DNA of 64,000 bases. Source: UA16 sp002292325 (GTDB taxonomy: Bacteria; Bacteroidota; Bacteroidia; Flavobacteriales_D; Sanyastnellaceae). Where the stretch lies: NCBI GenBank assembly GCA_943788645.1, contig CALSRC010000001.1, positions 496,001 through 560,000 on the forward strand, in the 5' to 3' direction. A program made the position numbers and the translations under genes. Below, piece by piece: positions 43,401 through 51,292 of this stretch. The notes beneath the pieces are model-generated. The model made no database searches, was not told where the DNA came from, and saw nothing but the letters and a program-made list of their open reading frames with translations. Position 1 is the stretch's first letter. Every line of letters starts with the position of its first letter.

Positions 43401-44619
43401 CATTGTCGATGATTCCATCACCGTAACCGATGCCAATGCCTTCGTAGGGAATTCCCAAGGAATCCACGGCATCATAAAACACCTCGGTGAGTGGATTGTC
43501 AACCGAATCCGTGTCTTGATAAGGACCTTCGAAAAAGTCAATTCCAACGGCTGGAGGATTCAAACCGTAGCCTTGTGAGCTGGAGGATGGTTCGTCGTCT
43601 GCATCGCCATTGTAGCTGTAGCCTAAACCTCGCTGTACGTCACAGCCCACATAGTCGTCTGTTGCTGTTCCGACATCGGCGTCGACCCACACACCGAAGT
43701 AGGTGTCGGCCAAAGTTTGCGTGCCTTGATTGATGAGGACGTAGTTGTAGAACGTCATGTTATTGACCTCATCATTGGTGGAGAAGGCAAATGCTTGGGC
43801 TCGGATTTCCATTCCGATCGGCTCTCCTTGAGATTCCGAGTGCACATTTCCTTTGTCGTTGAAAATCCAGTAGAAATTGCGGTCTCCGTACAGAGGCACG
43901 AGGTCTTCTCGCTTTCGTTCTTTGCAGTCGATTTCCTGTAAAAAATCGTACCAAGGGTAATCTCCAGCAGAAGGATCGTAAAATCCATTTCCGTCGTAAT
44001 CCAAGAATGGGGAAAGGTAAAAGTCTTGATTGAGGGCGGTATTTCCGTGGGCCGGATAATCAAAGAAATACGATGGGATGCTGTATCCATTGGGGAACTG
44101 CTCCTCTAGGTCGCACTCGGGATCTGCCGTGCAATCAAAGTACTGGCGATGACGCTCTGCATCAGCTCGCGTCGAGATGAAGAAGTTGTCGTATTGGTCG
44201 CACGTGGTCGCATCGACTTCCGCGGAACCATCGTTGGTCAATGGACCCGTCCAGAAATCATTGCCGCTTCGGAAACGCAAAGCTGCAAGTTTAAGTTGTT
44301 GGTCCGGGCTGATGCCACCCATCCAAAGCGCTCCCGCATAGAGCGAGCTCACACCGCCGTTCTTAGGTACCTCGTAAGATGCCTGGCTGGTCGCCCGGTT
44401 TTGCCACATGGATCCCCCCGTTTCGATCAGGGCTCGGACATTGTTCCATTCCAAATCTCTCAGTCCAGTGGCAGGAGCGCAAGCTGCTGCGCGTGTGGCC
44501 GGTTCGGCCGTGACCTCGTTGGTCTGATCAGTAGCACCTGGGCCGTTCGGGCCGACGTATTTGTAAGCCCAAGCTGGAGAGCTGAGCAAGGCTGCGGTAA
44601 GGAGGAGTGTGAATCGCAT
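40450..44619 (-). CDS. Giant secreted protein with C-terminal type IX-like sorting region
   Basis: About 1389 residues. Signal peptide RFTLLLTAALLSSPAWAY, then a long extracellular region rich in Asp, Asn, Gly and Tyr without an enzyme motif I recognise. The C-terminus (NIVPNPYYAFSQYE, TVRIYNLQGTLVRSF, DWDLKNERNVPIAGGVYIIH) is the FlgD-Ig-like or type IX secretion C-terminal domain. The first ATG is at 44619; an upstream TTG is less likely. Encoded between a TonB receptor and a PorV-like protein, a three-gene unit often seen in this phylum. Function unknown; a surface-displayed partner of the receptor is possible. Confidence 0.85.
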   Translation of the reverse strand: MRFTLLLTAALLSSPAWAYKYVGPNGPGATDQTNEVTAEPATRAAACAPATGLRDLEWNNVRALIETGGSMWQNRATSQASYEVPKNGGVSSLYAGALWMGGISPDQQLKLAALRFRSGNDFWTGPLTNDGSAEVDATTCDQYDNFFISTRADAERHRQYFDCTADPECDLEEQFPNGYSIPSYFFDYPAHGNTALNQDFYLSPFLDYDGNGFYDPSAGDYPWYDFLQEIDCKERKREDLVPLYGDRNFYWIFNDKGNVHSESQGEPIGMEIRAQAFAFSTNDEVNNMTFYNYVLINQGTQTLADTYFGVWVDADVGTATDDYVGCDVQRGLGYSYNGDADDEPSSSSQGYGLNPPAVGIDFFEGPYQDTDSVDNPLTEVFYDAVDSLGIPYEGIGIGYGDGIIDNERFGMRRFVYYNNSGNPINGEPSTPLHYYNYMNGIWKNGQKMAYGGDGVAAATGANLDIPADYFFPGETDPYAWGTGGIDVEPWTEVSSGNPPADRRFIQAAGPFTLEPGDYNNITVGVVWARATAGDPTESVKLMRIADDKAQALFDNCFEIVSGPDAPDVTIQELENELILYLTNNNPLSNNYLEEYLQLDPGIPKLDVEGNPYDTLTRSYTFEGYLVYQLRDAEVSAADLTNIDAARLIAQCDVNNDIDLVINYNQDPTMDLPVPTLMVDGGNDGVFHSLQVTTDAFAQGDNRLVNHKTYYFMALAYGYNNYEPYDPILGSGQDVQYKASRKAAVGSLRSYAGVPHDPSPEAGGTIQHAEYGSGVEMTKYEGKGNGMMDLELTAASEEDILENTIASTVTYAAGHGPVDVRVVDPLRVPNADFELRVAGDDADLEDAIDAYWTLTNLSLLSDTDPDNDYQAVYESASSIALLNEELLLNWGLSVTVHQYAYPLDGKFTEPVHSSITFDDPARPWLLGIPDAEGFNQLNWIRAGNQEGASDVPSEVIFNDLKTGNPLDEDEVYEGILGGTWAPYCLVSYTGDVELPSGEVVKLPNIAPTIDGFEGDLSPFSGISGLNNVDVVLTKDKSLWTRCPVLEMQSVEELAQNGGEKLGLRRHPSVDKNGRYDGQAGYNSSEANPNGNQPDGMGWFPGYAIDLGTGERLNMAFGEDSWLGAENGKDMLWNPSPNIYGGVGGGGGFGGSAVYAGGQHWIYVFKNSQYEEGSENRMPAYDGGNYLWTNLEDNPSTTNVRRVFRACTWVGSSLLNDDFEMLSPEDGLIPNDVRIRLRVAKAYEKYSSATLDAENYDVAENFNNPLYRFSTSDVATQTDENPVLISILDDINIVPNPYYAFSQYETSKLDNRVKVTNLPEVCTVRIYNLQGTLVRSFFKADPLTSLDWDLKNERNVPIAGGVYIIHIDVPNVGEKTLKWFGIMRPTDLDNF

Positions 44620-44650
44620 CGCTTTATCTGAAGTCAATTTCTGCAGTCAA

Positions 44651-47600
44651 TTAAAAGTCAAACTTCACGCCCAATCGAATGGTCCGTGGAACGCCCAAGT
44701 TGAACGGATTGTTCACGTACATGCCGTAGTAGTTCCGGAATGAATTGGGGTTGTTTTGTGAGTTGATGAGCGGCTGGTATTGTGCAGCTGCTAAGTAGCC
44801 ATCGTCGTCAGCGATGCCCGTGAAGCGGTACACCGAATTGATGTTCCGTGAATTGAGCAAGTTGCCAATCCAGAAGTACACGTTGACGTTGTAGCTGCTC
44901 GCATTTTCGCCTTCGCCGCGGGTAATGGACCAGTTCTTATCAATGTTCGCGTCCATATTAAACTGCCAAGGCAACCGGCTTCCGTTGATTGAACCTTCGG
45001 TAGAAGGGCTGATTTCACCTGTGATGGGTGTGGCAATCGTGGAAGCTGTGTAGGGGGTTCCTGAGCCGAGGTTGGCAATTAAGTTGATGCCTGTATTGGC
45101 GAAAATTTGAGCTTGTCGGACTTTGCCGTCTGCGTCTTTTCCGAGGTTGAGTACCGGACCATTGTAATCGTCGCCTGAACCATACCGGAAGTCGATGTTG
45201 GCTACGATGCGGTGACGCTGATCGTAGTTGAATGGATTGATGGTTCGAAGATTTGGCAATCCCGCATTGATCAGGGCCAGTGCGGTCGTGGTGGTTGAAC
45301 CTGTCCCGTCTGCGAATTGCAGCGTGTAGCTCGCGTTCATTCGAATGTTGCCTGTGCGTCGCAAGTCGTAGCCAATCGTCAAACCTTTGACGGTACCGAA
45401 GTCAAGATTCCCATAAGCTTTATAGGGCCGTGGGTAGGCACCGGTGAAGTTTCGCACTTGAATCATATCGCGCATTTCCTTGTAGAATGCCGAAATCTTG
45501 AGGCTCGAAGTCTTCGACAAAACTTGCTGGAAGCCCAACTCATAGTCAATGGTCTTCTCAGGGCGAAGATTGGGATTTGAAATGAGGTTGTCCCGCGATT
45601 CAATGAAGAAGTAGTCAACAGGCGAGAAACGGTTGTTGGAAGTTGGTCGCTGTGTCAAGATGTCGTAGTGGGCAAAGAAAACAGCCTCGTCACTTATGTT
45701 GAACGAGAAAGCCACACGTGGCATGATGTTTACTTGGGGGTCGTAGTCGCTGAAAGCTTGGGAATTCAATTCAGCGTCCGGACCTTTCTTCAACCACGGT
45801 GCCGGGTACACTTCATTGACGGCCAGGATATCCGGATCGTTGATTTCAGTACCCGAAGCATTGAACCACGTATCACCGTCACGGTAACCAACGATGGAGC
45901 TTGGGCTCTCGAGTGCATCCACGTATACAGCGAATTCGTCGCCGATGTTTTCGGGAATGTTCGCGCCGTCGTCCAATTGAGCCAGCAGGTCGCCGCTCAA
46001 GTCACCCACTTTATAGTTCTCACCAATCACGTAAGGATCCTTCAGAACTTGCTGGTTCGCATCGAAACGGTCTACACGCACACCAACATTGAAGATGATG
46101 TCGTCAAACGTGAATTTGTCCATGACATATCCTGAGATGTAAATCGGCTCGTACGCTTGAATGGGGCGGGTGAAATAGCCTGCGTCATTGGTTTCATCGA
46201 AAAAGTCTTCAAGGGTTGGCCGTCGCGTGGTTTTGTTGCCCCACGGGTCATAACCTGAGTAGTTCACGTAGTTATTTCCTTGGTTTAGGAGGTCATCTGC
46301 TCCAAACATGTCCAAAGTCAGGGCATCCGGATCCATTGCGTCGAGGTTGATGAAATCGTTGCCGTTGGGATCGAGTCCCAATGCGATTCGCAAGTTGCGG
46401 TCAAACTCAAATTGATTTTCGCCGATGAGGCGTCCATAAGTCACATAGAAGGCAGAACCCTGGTTGCTAATGGTGGAATCATTGAGGTTCAATTCCTTGA
46501 TGTGCGAGTTGGTGGTCAGGCGACCGAGGGTCCACAACCCGCTCGGAGCGAGGCTGAAAAAGGCATCTCTTCGCTGCTCATATTCAAAGCCCATCTGCAA
46601 GGCGTGGTCTCCGATGTCAGCTGATCCCGCTGCGCTTACACGAAATTGCGTGTTGTTGCTGATGCTGTAAGTGTTCCCTTGAGCTCCATAGTAGCTCCAA
46701 AGTCCGTAGGTTCCTGGAGGTCCTTGGCCGTTGAGTAGCGCATTGCCGTTTTGAACGGTGAGCAAGCTTTCGTACGGCCCATCTTCAGCGGCGTTGTACG
46801 GCTCGTTGTCGAACAAACTGAAATACTGGTTGTTGATGGCCGCTAACTCAGGGTTGTAAGGGGAAGGGGTAAATGTGACAAGGGTGTCTTCCCACCCGTT
46901 GTGGACAAATCGCCCCCCTGCAGGGTCATAACCATAGGAGTTTCGCTTGTAGACATCGAATGTGCCCACGTGACCATATCGCATGTGGTTGTCGAGGTGG
47001 CTAGCATCCTGCACACGCTGGTAGCTCTGCGAGTAATCGGCCATGACTTGGTAGAATACATTCTTCAAGTTTGACGCGTCAGCATCCTCCTCGCTATCGA
47101 CAAAGCGCTGAGAGAATTTGGCATAAGCCCGCCAGTCAACGCCCGTGACATCGAGGTTGTTCTCCCAGTTCATCAAGCTGTTGGCATAGCTGTAACTAGC
47201 ACCTTGACTGTAGTAGCCTGTAGCTCCAAAAGTCAGTGATGTCGTCTCGTTGGTGTTCACATCGATTTTGGCAACAATGCTCGCATTCTGATTTGCTGCA
47301 TTGAGGCGTGTTGGGATGCGTTCAAAGTCATCTTGGGTGAGGAAGTCAGCGTTATACAGGGCGCCGTTGACTTCTCCTGAGCTGCTGATGTTTTGACGTA
47401 AGGGGTTGTCGCTCAATCCCTGTCGTACATCGTCTCGCATTTTGTAGTTCCCTTCGAACGTCGGACGGGGGTCCTTCTGGTACGTATAGTTTCCCGAAAG
47501 GAACAAACCGAGCAGCGGACGCACGTTATTGCCCTCCTCGTCTTTTTCGAACAGGATGGGGCCTGAGATGGATCCTTCTACGACATTGTATCCAAAATCA

Positions 47601-48376
47601 TCGAACCCTACAGCGCCTGTCTCTGTGGGCAAGCCCGAGGTGATGACCTCGCCGCCTCCGAACCACTTGGACGAAGAGTTTCGCAGGGAGATGTTGATGA
47701 CACCCCCCGTTGCGTCCCCGATGTTTGCCGGGATACCTCCCGTCACAACCTGCACTTCCTCGATCGCCGACTTCGGAAGGGCGCTCGAACCGCGCACCTT
47801 GATTCCATCGATGTAGACCCACGTTGAAGATGGACGGGCTCCACGAATGGAGATGCCACCGCCCGTACCTGCAGTGCTTGCTCCCGCTACGGTGGTCGCA
47901 ATAGAGGCCGCCGATCGTCCAGGCATCTTATCGATGTCCTCTCGCGTTACGGTTCCACCTGAAGCACCTCCGTCCTTGTCAATCAAGGGAACGGTGTACT
48001 CGATCACTTCTGCTTCGGCCATCATGACACCGGCGGAAAGTTCAGAGTTGACGAATTGAATCTTGTTGGCGCTGATTTTGACACCCGTTACTTTCTTGCT
48101 TTGGTATCCTACAAAGCTGATGAGTACGTCGTATGTGCCTGGTTGAACCGGCTTGATGGTGTATTCACCGTCAAAATTGGTGTTCGTCCCGGAGACTTGG
48201 TTGCCATTCAGGAACAACACCACGCTCGCAAACGGGAGAGGTTCATTGGCATCCAAGTCCATCACTTTACCCTTCAGGGTACCGGATCCGACTTGGGCGG
48301 AGATGCTGCCGACGGCGAGCATTGCAGCAAACATAAAGGCGATAGTTCGCAACGTGAATCGTGTGTTACAGGTCAT
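44651..48376 (-). CDS. TonB-dependent receptor with CarboxypepD_reg-like N-domain
   Basis: About 1241 residues. Signal peptide (RTIAFMFAAMLAVGSISAQ), carboxypeptidase-regulatory-like domain (GTLKGKVMDLDANEPLPFAS to about residue 105), TonB box region, plug (GTVTREDIDKMPGRSAASIA; STWVYIDGIKVRGSSALPKS; IGDATGGVINISL) and a 22-strand barrel closing in RTIRLGVKFDF. Imports a large nutrient such as a siderophore, glycan or peptide using the proton gradient. It is not obviously SusC, as no SusD lies nearby. Start at MTCNTRF (48376). Confidence 0.93.
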   Translation of the reverse strand: MTCNTRFTLRTIAFMFAAMLAVGSISAQVGSGTLKGKVMDLDANEPLPFASVVLFLNGNQVSGTNTNFDGEYTIKPVQPGTYDVLISFVGYQSKKVTGVKISANKIQFVNSELSAGVMMAEAEVIEYTVPLIDKDGGASGGTVTREDIDKMPGRSAASIATTVAGASTAGTGGGISIRGARPSSTWVYIDGIKVRGSSALPKSAIEEVQVVTGGIPANIGDATGGVINISLRNSSSKWFGGGEVITSGLPTETGAVGFDDFGYNVVEGSISGPILFEKDEEGNNVRPLLGLFLSGNYTYQKDPRPTFEGNYKMRDDVRQGLSDNPLRQNISSSGEVNGALYNADFLTQDDFERIPTRLNAANQNASIVAKIDVNTNETTSLTFGATGYYSQGASYSYANSLMNWENNLDVTGVDWRAYAKFSQRFVDSEEDADASNLKNVFYQVMADYSQSYQRVQDASHLDNHMRYGHVGTFDVYKRNSYGYDPAGGRFVHNGWEDTLVTFTPSPYNPELAAINNQYFSLFDNEPYNAAEDGPYESLLTVQNGNALLNGQGPPGTYGLWSYYGAQGNTYSISNNTQFRVSAAGSADIGDHALQMGFEYEQRRDAFFSLAPSGLWTLGRLTTNSHIKELNLNDSTISNQGSAFYVTYGRLIGENQFEFDRNLRIALGLDPNGNDFINLDAMDPDALTLDMFGADDLLNQGNNYVNYSGYDPWGNKTTRRPTLEDFFDETNDAGYFTRPIQAYEPIYISGYVMDKFTFDDIIFNVGVRVDRFDANQQVLKDPYVIGENYKVGDLSGDLLAQLDDGANIPENIGDEFAVYVDALESPSSIVGYRDGDTWFNASGTEINDPDILAVNEVYPAPWLKKGPDAELNSQAFSDYDPQVNIMPRVAFSFNISDEAVFFAHYDILTQRPTSNNRFSPVDYFFIESRDNLISNPNLRPEKTIDYELGFQQVLSKTSSLKISAFYKEMRDMIQVRNFTGAYPRPYKAYGNLDFGTVKGLTIGYDLRRTGNIRMNASYTLQFADGTGSTTTTALALINAGLPNLRTINPFNYDQRHRIVANIDFRYGSGDDYNGPVLNLGKDADGKVRQAQIFANTGINLIANLGSGTPYTASTIATPITGEISPSTEGSINGSRLPWQFNMDANIDKNWSITRGEGENASSYNVNVYFWIGNLLNSRNINSVYRFTGIADDDGYLAAAQYQPLINSQNNPNSFRNYYGMYVNNPFNLGVPRTIRLGVKFDF

Positions 48377-48406
48377 TGGTTTCTGGCGTTGGAATACAAC
48401 AGGCTG

Positions 48407-48437
48407 TAAATATAGGGTGTCCACAGCCGAATGCGAA
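48407..48437 (-). promoter_or_regulatory. Promoter of the receptor / giant protein / PorV unit
   Basis: On the minus strand TTCG at 48437-48434, 19 bases, then TATATTTA at 48414-48407. Both boxes differ by one base from TTTG-N19-TAnnTTTG, and the spacing is exact. It lies about 30 bases before the receptor start. Confidence 0.5.
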
Positions 48438-48497
48438 AAAGCGTTAATGCTTTTGCATAATGTATGTGTTAGCGCCTGAAAATCAGGTGTTACGGTG

Positions 48498-48827
48498 CTA
48501 GCGGTATCGATTGGGCTTACCGAAAATCCGACGCCACCACGGAACTTGCCGGCCTTGCCTTGCGCGTTTTCGTTGACGTGCATTCTTGCGCATCCGCTTG
48601 CGGGTGGTCTTGTCTTGGTTCTTGTAATGGCTCTCTTTGGCGTCGTTCCAGCCTGTGCGGAGTTCGGCTTCCCTCGCCGCTTTTTTTTCGTCTGCGGCCC
48701 GAATGCTTTCCTCCACCGTGCGGGGGGTCTGGCCTTCGTTGCCGCCGCGCCGTCGCCTTTGGGCGTCAGCCGTTAGCGTTGTGAGAAGGGCGAGGAGGAG
48801 GAGGAGGCTTCGTGTAGGTGCTCTCAT
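48498..48827 (-). CDS. Small very basic exported protein
   Basis: 109 residues. A signal peptide (LLLLLALLTTLTADAQ) is followed by a strongly basic region: QRRRRGGNEGQ, KTTRKRMRKNARQRKRARQG, and a closing WWRRIFGKPNRYR. No cysteines after the signal and no domain I recognise. It may bind acidic surface glycan, DNA or the outer-membrane LPS, but this is speculation. It is close to the SGNH gene (four bases apart) and read in the same direction. Confidence 0.7.
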   Translation of the reverse strand: MRAPTRSLLLLLALLTTLTADAQRRRRGGNEGQTPRTVEESIRAADEKKAAREAELRTGWNDAKESHYKNQDKTTRKRMRKNARQRKRARQGRQVPWWRRIFGKPNRYR

Positions 48828-48831
48828 TCGT

Positions 48832-49839
48832 TTAATTAAAAATCTGATTCAATTCAGCCGCGAGGAAGTGGCTGAATTCGTTGGCTCCCTCTTCATTGAG
48901 GTGGTGGGCATCGTTGAATTGTAAATTATTGCGTCCGGCCCATCGTTCATTGGTATCGAGGTATGGAATATCGTAAGCAAGGCTAACCGCTCGCATCCAA
49001 TCATTCAATTCAGGGAAACGCTCCAATTCGAGCGCTAACATTTCGTCGGTTACAGGCGGCCTAACAAGGGTTATTTGTGCTGATTCATCCGACGCTTGGA
49101 TGATATGAATCAATGAGATTAACGCTTCTTCATTTTCGGATCCGGGCCATTGGTTTCCACGGTGTTTGTTTTTGCGATAAAATCCGACTTTTGATGTGAT
49201 GTCTTTGTTGACGCGCGCAGCGGTTTTCATCCGACTATTCGGGAGCCAACCATTTGCATCGATGCCATTTTTTTTGGCATAATCTTCTTCGAACCAGCTA
49301 AGAATTCTACGGGGCAATGCACCCGCAACAGCGAATAGGTCAGCTCCACTTCCCCCTCCAATCACGCTGAGCGGATTCGAAGTATGCTGGATAAACTTCC
49401 ACTTTCCATGGCCGAGGGAGCAGGGATCGAACCAAGGCTGTTTCATGAACGAATTGGTTCCTTGACCGACTAACTCATCCATTGACCAGGGATCGACAAA
49501 GAGCAAGAAATGCCTAGGAGAACCTTCAGTTATGCTGCATTCTATTTTTAAAAGAATTGCACGCGTGTATGCCTTGTTCCAGGGCGAGGAGCTTAGGTTG
49601 AAAGAGAAGTTAAGCCATTCACCTCCTCCAACAAATCTTGTTTTAAGTATTGCAGGGTTCACACCTTGGGCACTTCGACTTGTCCCGAAAATCATGGAAT
49701 TGCACTGCACAGGCTTCAATCTGTTCAAGCCGTTCCTATCTATATTTTCATTTACCAAATATGGCATAAACCAAACCGCTAAACACAGAGCAATTCCGGG
49801 GATTACCCATCGTAATGCCGTTCTCAAGAACTGATTCAT
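48832..49839 (-). CDS. SGNH-hydrolase-like membrane protein paired with MBOAT
   Basis: About 335 residues with one N-terminal TM helix and an extracytoplasmic domain. Block I-like MIFGTSRSAQGVNP and a C-terminal NDAHHLNEEGANEFSHFL (Asp-x-x-His) suggest an SGNH/DltD/AlgX-like acyl transfer or esterase fold. It is coupled to the MBOAT gene: the start ATG at 49839 shares its A with the MBOAT stop (TAATG). Together they look like a two-protein O-acylation module for a surface glycan. Confidence 0.75.
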   Translation of the reverse strand: MNQFLRTALRWVIPGIALCLAVWFMPYLVNENIDRNGLNRLKPVQCNSMIFGTSRSAQGVNPAILKTRFVGGGEWLNFSFNLSSSPWNKAYTRAILLKIECSITEGSPRHFLLFVDPWSMDELVGQGTNSFMKQPWFDPCSLGHGKWKFIQHTSNPLSVIGGGSGADLFAVAGALPRRILSWFEEDYAKKNGIDANGWLPNSRMKTAARVNKDITSKVGFYRKNKHRGNQWPGSENEEALISLIHIIQASDESAQITLVRPPVTDEMLALELERFPELNDWMRAVSLAYDIPYLDTNERWAGRNNLQFNDAHHLNEEGANEFSHFLAAELNQIFN

Positions 49840-51266
49840 TAGAACTGAAAATAAATAAACTGATTGGTCTTGTACGAAATGGCACATACGAAGACGAGGA
49901 AAGAAATCGTGACGAAAATCAATGATTGTAATGTTGGGGAAAAGTGACTAAAAGGCCCTTTTTCCGCATTGCCTCTTGCGATTGCATCGGCGAACAAAAT
50001 ACCGATTGGGGGTATCGCTCCCAAACCTTTAAAGCGAGTCAAACCCTCTTGCGCGAAAGCAGAGAGGTACTGGCCAGCGTCTCCCACACTCTCCGCCCTA
50101 AAAAACACCCACGCGACGCAGACCATCGTAAACGTCCACGCCATCCCCAGGAATTCCCGCCCAGTGGGCAGCCACCTTCCTTCGCCGATGGTGTCGGACG
50201 TGTAGCGGCGGTTTTTCCCGCGCAACAACAGCGGCAGGAACAGCGCGGCATGAATGCCTCCCCAAACAATGAAGGTCCAATTGGCGCCGTGCCAAAATCC
50301 GCTCACCAGGAAGATGATGAACACGTTGCGGACGGATTTCCATTTCCCCACGCGCGATCCGCCGAGCGGAATGTAGAGGTAGTCGCGGAACCACGTCGAG
50401 AGCGAGATGTGCCAGCGCCGCCAAAACTCCGCGATGTCGCGGGAGAAGTACGGCGTCTTGAAGTTGGTCATGAGCTGGATGCCAAAGAGTTTGGCGGTGC
50501 CGATGGCGATGTCGCTGTAGCCCGAGAAATCTCCGTAGATCTGAAAGGCAAAATACACGGCGCCGAGCATGAGGGTGGGCCCGGAGTATTCGGTGTAGTT
50601 GGCAAAGATGTCATTGGCATAAATGGCGCAGGTATCCGCCACCACCACCTTCTTGAACATCCCCCACAAGATCAGCCGCAGGCCGGCGACGCCCTCCTCG
50701 TATTTGAAGACGCGTTTGTTTTCAATCTGCGGCAAGAGCCGCGAAGCCCGCTCAATCGGCCCGGCGACGAGCTGCGGGAAGAAGCTCACAAACGCTGCGA
50801 AATTGATGAAGCTGCGCGTCGGCTTCAGGTTCCCGCGGTAAATGTCAATGGAATAGGAGAGGGTCTGAAACGTATAGAAGCTGATGCCCACCGGCAAGAT
50901 CACCTTGAGCGACGAAACGTGCATCGTCACGCCCGCCGAGGCCCACGCGTCGACCCAGCTGTCGATGAAAAAGTTGCTGTACTTGAAGTAACACAGCAGC
51001 CCGAGGTTCACCAGCAACGACACCCCGAGCCACGCCTTCTTGGCGCGTTTCTCCTGCGCTCCTTCGATCTGCAAACCGACGAGGTAATCCACCAAGGTGG
51101 AAAACGCAATCAGCCCCAAAAACCGCCAATCCCACCACCCGTAAAACACATAGCTCGCGATGACGAGCAGCATGTTCTGCGCCTTGAGATTGCGCTGCAC
51201 GACAAACCAATACAGTCCGAAGACGATCGGCAGGAAGAGCAGGAATTCAGGGGAGTTGAAGAGCAT
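49839..51266 (-). CDS. MBOAT-family O-acyltransferase (AlgI-like)
   Basis: 475 residues, polytopic. AlgI/DltB-type motifs: LNYW-like region replaced by ILPVGISFYTFQTLSYSIDIY, FFPQLVAGPIERASRLLPQ, EFWRRWHISLSTWFRDYLYI and the catalytic His in SGFWHGANWTFIVWGGIHA. Moves acyl groups, usually acetyl, across the membrane to a glycan. The 5' two-thirds of the gene are clearly richer in G+C than the last 200 bases and the SGNH gene downstream, suggesting a mosaic. Confidence 0.93.
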   Translation of the reverse strand: MLFNSPEFLLFLPIVFGLYWFVVQRNLKAQNMLLVIASYVFYGWWDWRFLGLIAFSTLVDYLVGLQIEGAQEKRAKKAWLGVSLLVNLGLLCYFKYSNFFIDSWVDAWASAGVTMHVSSLKVILPVGISFYTFQTLSYSIDIYRGNLKPTRSFINFAAFVSFFPQLVAGPIERASRLLPQIENKRVFKYEEGVAGLRLILWGMFKKVVVADTCAIYANDIFANYTEYSGPTLMLGAVYFAFQIYGDFSGYSDIAIGTAKLFGIQLMTNFKTPYFSRDIAEFWRRWHISLSTWFRDYLYIPLGGSRVGKWKSVRNVFIIFLVSGFWHGANWTFIVWGGIHAALFLPLLLRGKNRRYTSDTIGEGRWLPTGREFLGMAWTFTMVCVAWVFFRAESVGDAGQYLSAFAQEGLTRFKGLGAIPPIGILFADAIARGNAEKGPFSHFSPTLQSLIFVTISFLVFVCAISYKTNQFIYFQF

Positions 51267-51292
51267 GGGTTGGTTGAGCGGTAGAGTGTTAT

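Noticed and set aside
49944..51284. 446-codon plus-strand open frame
   Set aside because: Antisense to the MBOAT gene; product is unnaturally rich in Arg, Pro, Glu and His, as expected from the complement of G+C-rich codons.
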